From contig NZ_CP107932.1 in NCBI RefSeq assembly GCF_036032445.1, positions 4,032,501 through 4,096,500 on the forward strand: a stretch of 64,000 nucleotides of DNA, written 5' to 3'. The position numbers and the translations under genes are program-made. How positions within the stretch are numbered: position 1 is the first letter of the stretch; each line of letters begins with the position of its first letter. Positions 61,072 to 64,000 of the stretch are shown in pieces. The notes under the pieces were generated by a model that had not been told where the DNA came from, did no database searches, and saw only the letters and a list, made by a program, of their open reading frames with translations. Origin of the DNA: Nocardia sp. NBC_00416. GTDB taxonomy: Bacteria > Actinomycetota > Actinomycetes > Mycobacteriales > Mycobacteriaceae.

Positions 61072-62075
61072 TGAGCGCTGACGGTGGCGCCGGAACCCGG
61101 GTCGGGTTCATCGGCCTGGGGTCGATGGGGGCGCCGATGGCCAAGAAACTGCAGGGCTGGTCCGGCGGGCTCACCGTCTGCGATACCCGCGCCGAAGCAC
61201 TGGAACCGTTCACGGCCGCGGGCGCCGAAGCCGCCGCCACCGCGGCCGAGGTGGCCGCGAAATGCGGGATCATCTGTATCGCCGTGGTGAACGACCAGCA
61301 GGTCCGTGCCGTCCTCACCGGCGACAACGGCGTGCTCGCCGCCGCCGCGCCGGGGGCCGTGGTGGCGGTGCACTCCACCATCAGCGACGAATCCGCGGCC
61401 GAATTCGCGCGGCTGTGCGCCGACCGCGGGGTGGAACTGATCGACGCCCCGGTCAGCGGCGGCGCGGCGGGCGCGGACAGCGGCCGGCTGGCGGTGATGA
61501 TCGGCGGCAGCGCGAACGCGGTCGCCGCGGTACGCGAACCCTTCGGCTGTTTCGCGGATATGGTCGTGCACGCCGGCGAGGTCGGGGCCGGGACCCGGAT
61601 GAAGCTGGCACGCAATCTGCTGCATTTCATCTCGTTCACCGCCGCCACCGAGGCGCAGCGGCTGGCCGAGGCCGCCGGGCTCGACATCACGGTATTGGGC
61701 AAGGTGGTCCGCCACTCCGACGCCGTCACCGGCGGGGCGGGCTCGATCATGCTCCGCGATACGACCGCCCCCATCGAAGAGGGCGATTTCTGGCTGCCGA
61801 TTCTCACCCACGTCCGCGAACTCGGCGAGAAGGATCTCGCGCTGGCACTGGATCTCGGCGACCGGGTCGGCGCCGAACTGCCGCTGGCGGCGTCGGCACT
61901 GACACGTTTCGGCGAGGGGCTCGGGGTGGGGCGGGGCGAGATCGCCACCGAGCGGGAGCGAGACATCGCCACCGAGCGGGAGCGAGACATCGCCACCGAG
62001 CGGGAGCGAGATATCGCCACCGAGCGGGAGCGTGTCACCATCGGCGAGCGGAACGACAGTAAGGAATCCGAATAA
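61071..62075 (+). CDS. Beta-hydroxyacid (3-hydroxyisobutyrate-type) dehydrogenase with repeat tail
   Basis: 334 aa. The Rossmann motif GFIGLGSMGAPMAKKL, substrate-binding DAPVSGGAAGA and the catalytic Lys region (TRMKLARNLLH) identify the family. After the helical domain the protein ends in four octapeptide repeats IATERERD encoded by a 24-bp tandem repeat, not a usual part of this enzyme. The stop overlaps the next start (TAATG). Confidence 0.9.
   Translation: MSADGGAGTRVGFIGLGSMGAPMAKKLQGWSGGLTVCDTRAEALEPFTAAGAEAAATAAEVAAKCGIICIAVVNDQQVRAVLTGDNGVLAAAAPGAVVAVHSTISDESAAEFARLCADRGVELIDAPVSGGAAGADSGRLAVMIGGSANAVAAVREPFGCFADMVVHAGEVGAGTRMKLARNLLHFISFTAATEAQRLAEAAGLDITVLGKVVRHSDAVTGGAGSIMLRDTTAPIEEGDFWLPILTHVRELGEKDLALALDLGDRVGAELPLAASALTRFGEGLGVGRGEIATERERDIATERERDIATERERDIATERERVTIGERNDSKESE
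61941..62036 (+). repeat. 24-bp tandem repeat, four copies, in dehydrogenase C-terminus
   Basis: Copies start at 61941, 61965, 61989 and 62013 (ATCGCCACCGAGCGGGAGCG plus GAGAC-type end). The first two are identical, the third differs at one base and the fourth ends in GTGTC. Encodes IATERERD x3 then IATERERV. Confidence 0.95.
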
Positions 62076-63541
62076 TGGCCGACACCACATCTCTCCGACC
62101 ACTACCGGCCGCCGAGGTCACCGCTTGGGACCGCACCGCCGATGTGGTCGTCGCCGGTTACGGGGTCGCCGGAGTCTGCGCCGCCATCGAGGCCGCGCGG
62201 GCCGGGTCCCAGGTACTGATCCTGGAACGCACCAGCGGCTGGGGCGGCGCGGCGGCGCTGGCCGGTGGATTCATCTACCTCGGCGGCGGCACACCGCTGC
62301 AGCAGGCGCTCGGCTTCGAGGACAGCCCGGAGAACATGGAGAAATTCATGATCGCCGCGCTCGGGCCGGGGGTGGACGAGGCCAAGATCGCCGACTACTG
62401 CCGCGGCAGCGTCGAGCACTACGAATGGCTGGTCGGCAACGGGGTGCCGTTCAAAGCGGAGTTCTGGGGTGAGCCCGGTTGGGAGCCCCCGCACGACGAG
62501 GGACTGATGTACTCCGGCGGCGAGAACGCCGCCCCCTTCAACGCCGTCGCCGACCCCGCCCCGCGCGGCCACGTCCCGCAGATGAGCAATAAGCGGACCG
62601 GTTCGAAGGGCGGCGGCTACATGCTGATGAAACCGCTCGCCGAAACTGCGGAAAAGCTCGGTGTCGCCGCCGAATACGACACCCGGATCCAGCGACTGAT
62701 CGTCGACGGCGACCGGGTGGTCGGCGTGGTGGCCAAGCAGTACGGCAAGGAACTGACCGTCCGCGCCGAGCGCGGGGTCGTCCTGGCCACCGGCAGTTTC
62801 GCCTACCACGATCAGATGATCGAGGGATTCGCCCCGCGGTTGATCGGGCGGCCGGGCGCCGCGATCGAGGAGCACGACGGCATCGCCATCCGGGTGGCCC
62901 AGGCCTTGGGCGCGGACCTGGCCCATATGGACGCCACCGAGGTCGCGTTCTTCGGCGATCCGCAGATGATGGCGCGCGGAATCCTGGTGAACGGCCGCGG
63001 TCAGCGTTATGTCCCGGAGGACACCTATCCCGGCCGGATCGGCCAGATGACGCTGTTCCATCAGGACAACCAGGCGTATCTGATCATCGGCGAAGCCGCC
63101 TACGAGGAGTCGCTGACCACCGAGACCTCCACACCGTTCTTCCGGCAGCCCCCCACCTGGGCCGCCGAGACCATCGCCGAGCTGGAATCCGATATGGGGC
63201 TGCCCGAACTGGCGTTGCAGACCACCGTGGAGCTGTACAACAAGCACGCGGCCACCGGTTCGGATCCGCTGCTCGGCAAGAAACCCGAATGGACGAAGCT
63301 GCTCGAGGGCCCGTTCGCCGCGTTCGATATGCGCGGGTTCACCGCCGGTTTCACCCTCGGCGGCCTGCGCACCGACCTGGATTCGCGGGTGCTGCACGTG
63401 AACGGAGAACCCATCCCCGGGTTGTTCGCCGCGGGACGCTGCACCTCCGGGGTCTGCGCGGGCGGCTACGCCAGCGGGACCTCACTCGGCGACGGCAGCT
63501 TCTACGGCCGCCGAGCCGGGATTGCGGCCGCGAAGAACTGA
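62075..63541 (+). CDS. FAD-dependent oxidoreductase, 3-ketosteroid dehydrogenase / fumarate reductase flavoprotein-like
   Basis: 488 aa. ADVVVAGYGVAGVCAAIEAARAG is the FAD loop, then LERTSGWGGAAALAGGFIYLGGG. The C-terminal FAD contact reads GLFAAGRCTSGVCAGGYASGTSLGDGSFYGRRAG. PF00890-type flavoprotein, related to ketosteroid delta1-dehydrogenases. The context suggests oxidation of a ring ketone or alkene-forming step, inferred only. Confidence 0.87.
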   Translation: MADTTSLRPLPAAEVTAWDRTADVVVAGYGVAGVCAAIEAARAGSQVLILERTSGWGGAAALAGGFIYLGGGTPLQQALGFEDSPENMEKFMIAALGPGVDEAKIADYCRGSVEHYEWLVGNGVPFKAEFWGEPGWEPPHDEGLMYSGGENAAPFNAVADPAPRGHVPQMSNKRTGSKGGGYMLMKPLAETAEKLGVAAEYDTRIQRLIVDGDRVVGVVAKQYGKELTVRAERGVVLATGSFAYHDQMIEGFAPRLIGRPGAAIEEHDGIAIRVAQALGADLAHMDATEVAFFGDPQMMARGILVNGRGQRYVPEDTYPGRIGQMTLFHQDNQAYLIIGEAAYEESLTTETSTPFFRQPPTWAAETIAELESDMGLPELALQTTVELYNKHAATGSDPLLGKKPEWTKLLEGPFAAFDMRGFTAGFTLGGLRTDLDSRVLHVNGEPIPGLFAAGRCTSGVCAGGYASGTSLGDGSFYGRRAGIAAAKN

Positions 63542-63552
63542 AACGGTACATT

Positions 63553-63566
63553 CAGACACATGTCCG
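63553..63566. promoter_or_regulatory. Putative operator D, at tetR start
   Basis: CAGACACATGTCCG with upstream GGTAC matches operator B over most of its length and overlaps the ATG of the TetR gene, consistent with autorepression. Confidence 0.5.
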
Positions 63567-64000
63567 AAGGTGAACCTGCCGTCGTAGAAGCGACCCGTCG
63601 CCGCCTGTCCGCGAAACAGGCGGATACGGTCGACAAGCTGACGAAGGCAGCGGTGGAGGTGCTGGCACGCGAGGGGTTCGCGGGAATGACCATTCGAATG
63701 GTCGCCGCCGCGGCCGGTGTCGGCACCGCCACCGCGTACACCTATTTCTCGTCGAAGGAGCACCTGGTCGCCGAGATCTTCTGGCGGCGGCTGGTCGGGG
63801 CGCCCTCACCGGTCACCGAGGATCCCGATTCCACGATCCGGGTGGTGGCCGAACTGCGTTCCATCGCCCTGCTGGTCGCCGACGATCAGGAGGTCGCCGG
63901 GGCGGTCACCAGCGCGCTGCTGGGCCGCGACCCCGATGTCGCCCATCTGCGGGCCCGGATCGGCCTGGAGATCCGCACCCGGATCGAGCGCGCCCTGGGG
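63560..64000 (+). CDS. TetR-family regulator, N-terminal part (runs off the window end)
   Basis: 147 residues visible. HTH MTIRMVAAAAGVGTATAYTYFSSKEHL near residues 43-69, then the helical ligand domain begins. 18 bp after the flavoprotein gene. Likely regulator of the flanking P450/ALDH/mce genes through operators A-D, by location and operator overlap. Confidence 0.9.
   Translation, partial: MSEGEPAVVEATRRRLSAKQADTVDKLTKAAVEVLAREGFAGMTIRMVAAAAGVGTATAYTYFSSKEHLVAEIFWRRLVGAPSPVTEDPDSTIRVVAELRSIALLVADDQEVAGAVTSALLGRDPDVAHLRARIGLEIRTRIERALG

Overview
The window is very GC-rich, densely coded actinobacterial DNA. Gene content and order match the mycolic-acid-producing Corynebacteriales: lpqB-mtrB-mtrA-tmk-sahH next to alkB-rubA-rubB-tetR, then fbiA/fbiB opposite whiB2, manB/manA, and rmlD-wbbL-mannose-1-P guanylyltransferase near an LCP gene. 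This follows the Mycobacterium tuberculosis Rv3244c-Rv3268 neighbourhood closely, but with insertions, several P450s, two alkB genes and an isolated mce gene. A Nocardia chromosome is the most likely source and Rhodococcus the alternative. I see no transposase, integrase, tRNA, rRNA or CRISPR array.

Layout. 1-6.0 kb: LpqB-MtrB-MtrA envelope/cell-cycle two-component system, thymidylate kinase and S-adenosylhomocysteine hydrolase, all on the minus strand. 6.1-9.8 kb: two alkane hydroxylases, two rubredoxins and a TetR regulator. 10.0-15.1 kb: Nudix hydrolase, F420 genes fbiB/fbiA, WhiB2 with a perfect LexA-type SOS box upstream, and two small conserved actinobacterial proteins. 15.1-20.9 kb: the manB-(SIS-like)-manA mannose operon, flanked on both sides by direct copies of an unusual 126-bp tandem repeat element. 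20.9-24.6 kb: cation efflux transporter, FAD oxidoreductase, P450. 24.8-30.1 kb: LCP protein and the rhamnose/mannose steps of cell-wall assembly. 30.1-33.4 kb: esterase and small proteins. 33.4-36 kb: a Rad50-like ATPase coupled to a small helical protein. 36.4-44 kb: a tightly overlapping four-gene SWIM / MoxR AAA+ / DUF5682 / vWA operon. 44-51 kb: FtsX-type ABC exporter and two Ser/Thr kinases. 51-53 kb: endonuclease IV and a TauD-like dioxygenase. 53.3-64 kb: an oxidative catabolic cluster (CYP125-like and other P450s, SDRs, aldehyde dehydrogenase, beta-hydroxyacid dehydrogenase, ketosteroid-dehydrogenase-like flavoprotein, glutathione peroxidase, orphan Mce protein, TetR) that appears to share one operator motif.

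The most noteworthy items are: (i) the 126-bp repeat family, which occurs in tandem at three loci and at one of them is translated in frame as an about 97-residue N-terminal extension of FbiB; (ii) the four-gene MoxR/vWA/SWIM/DUF5682 operon, whose DUF5682 member carries a motif layout like TraB/TIKI proteases; (iii) the Rad50-like ATPase with a C-terminal HEPN-like RD-x5-H motif; (iv) the SOS box in front of whiB2; (v) the shared operator of the P450 regulon. All domain calls come from reading motifs and remembered family sequences; no database search was run.
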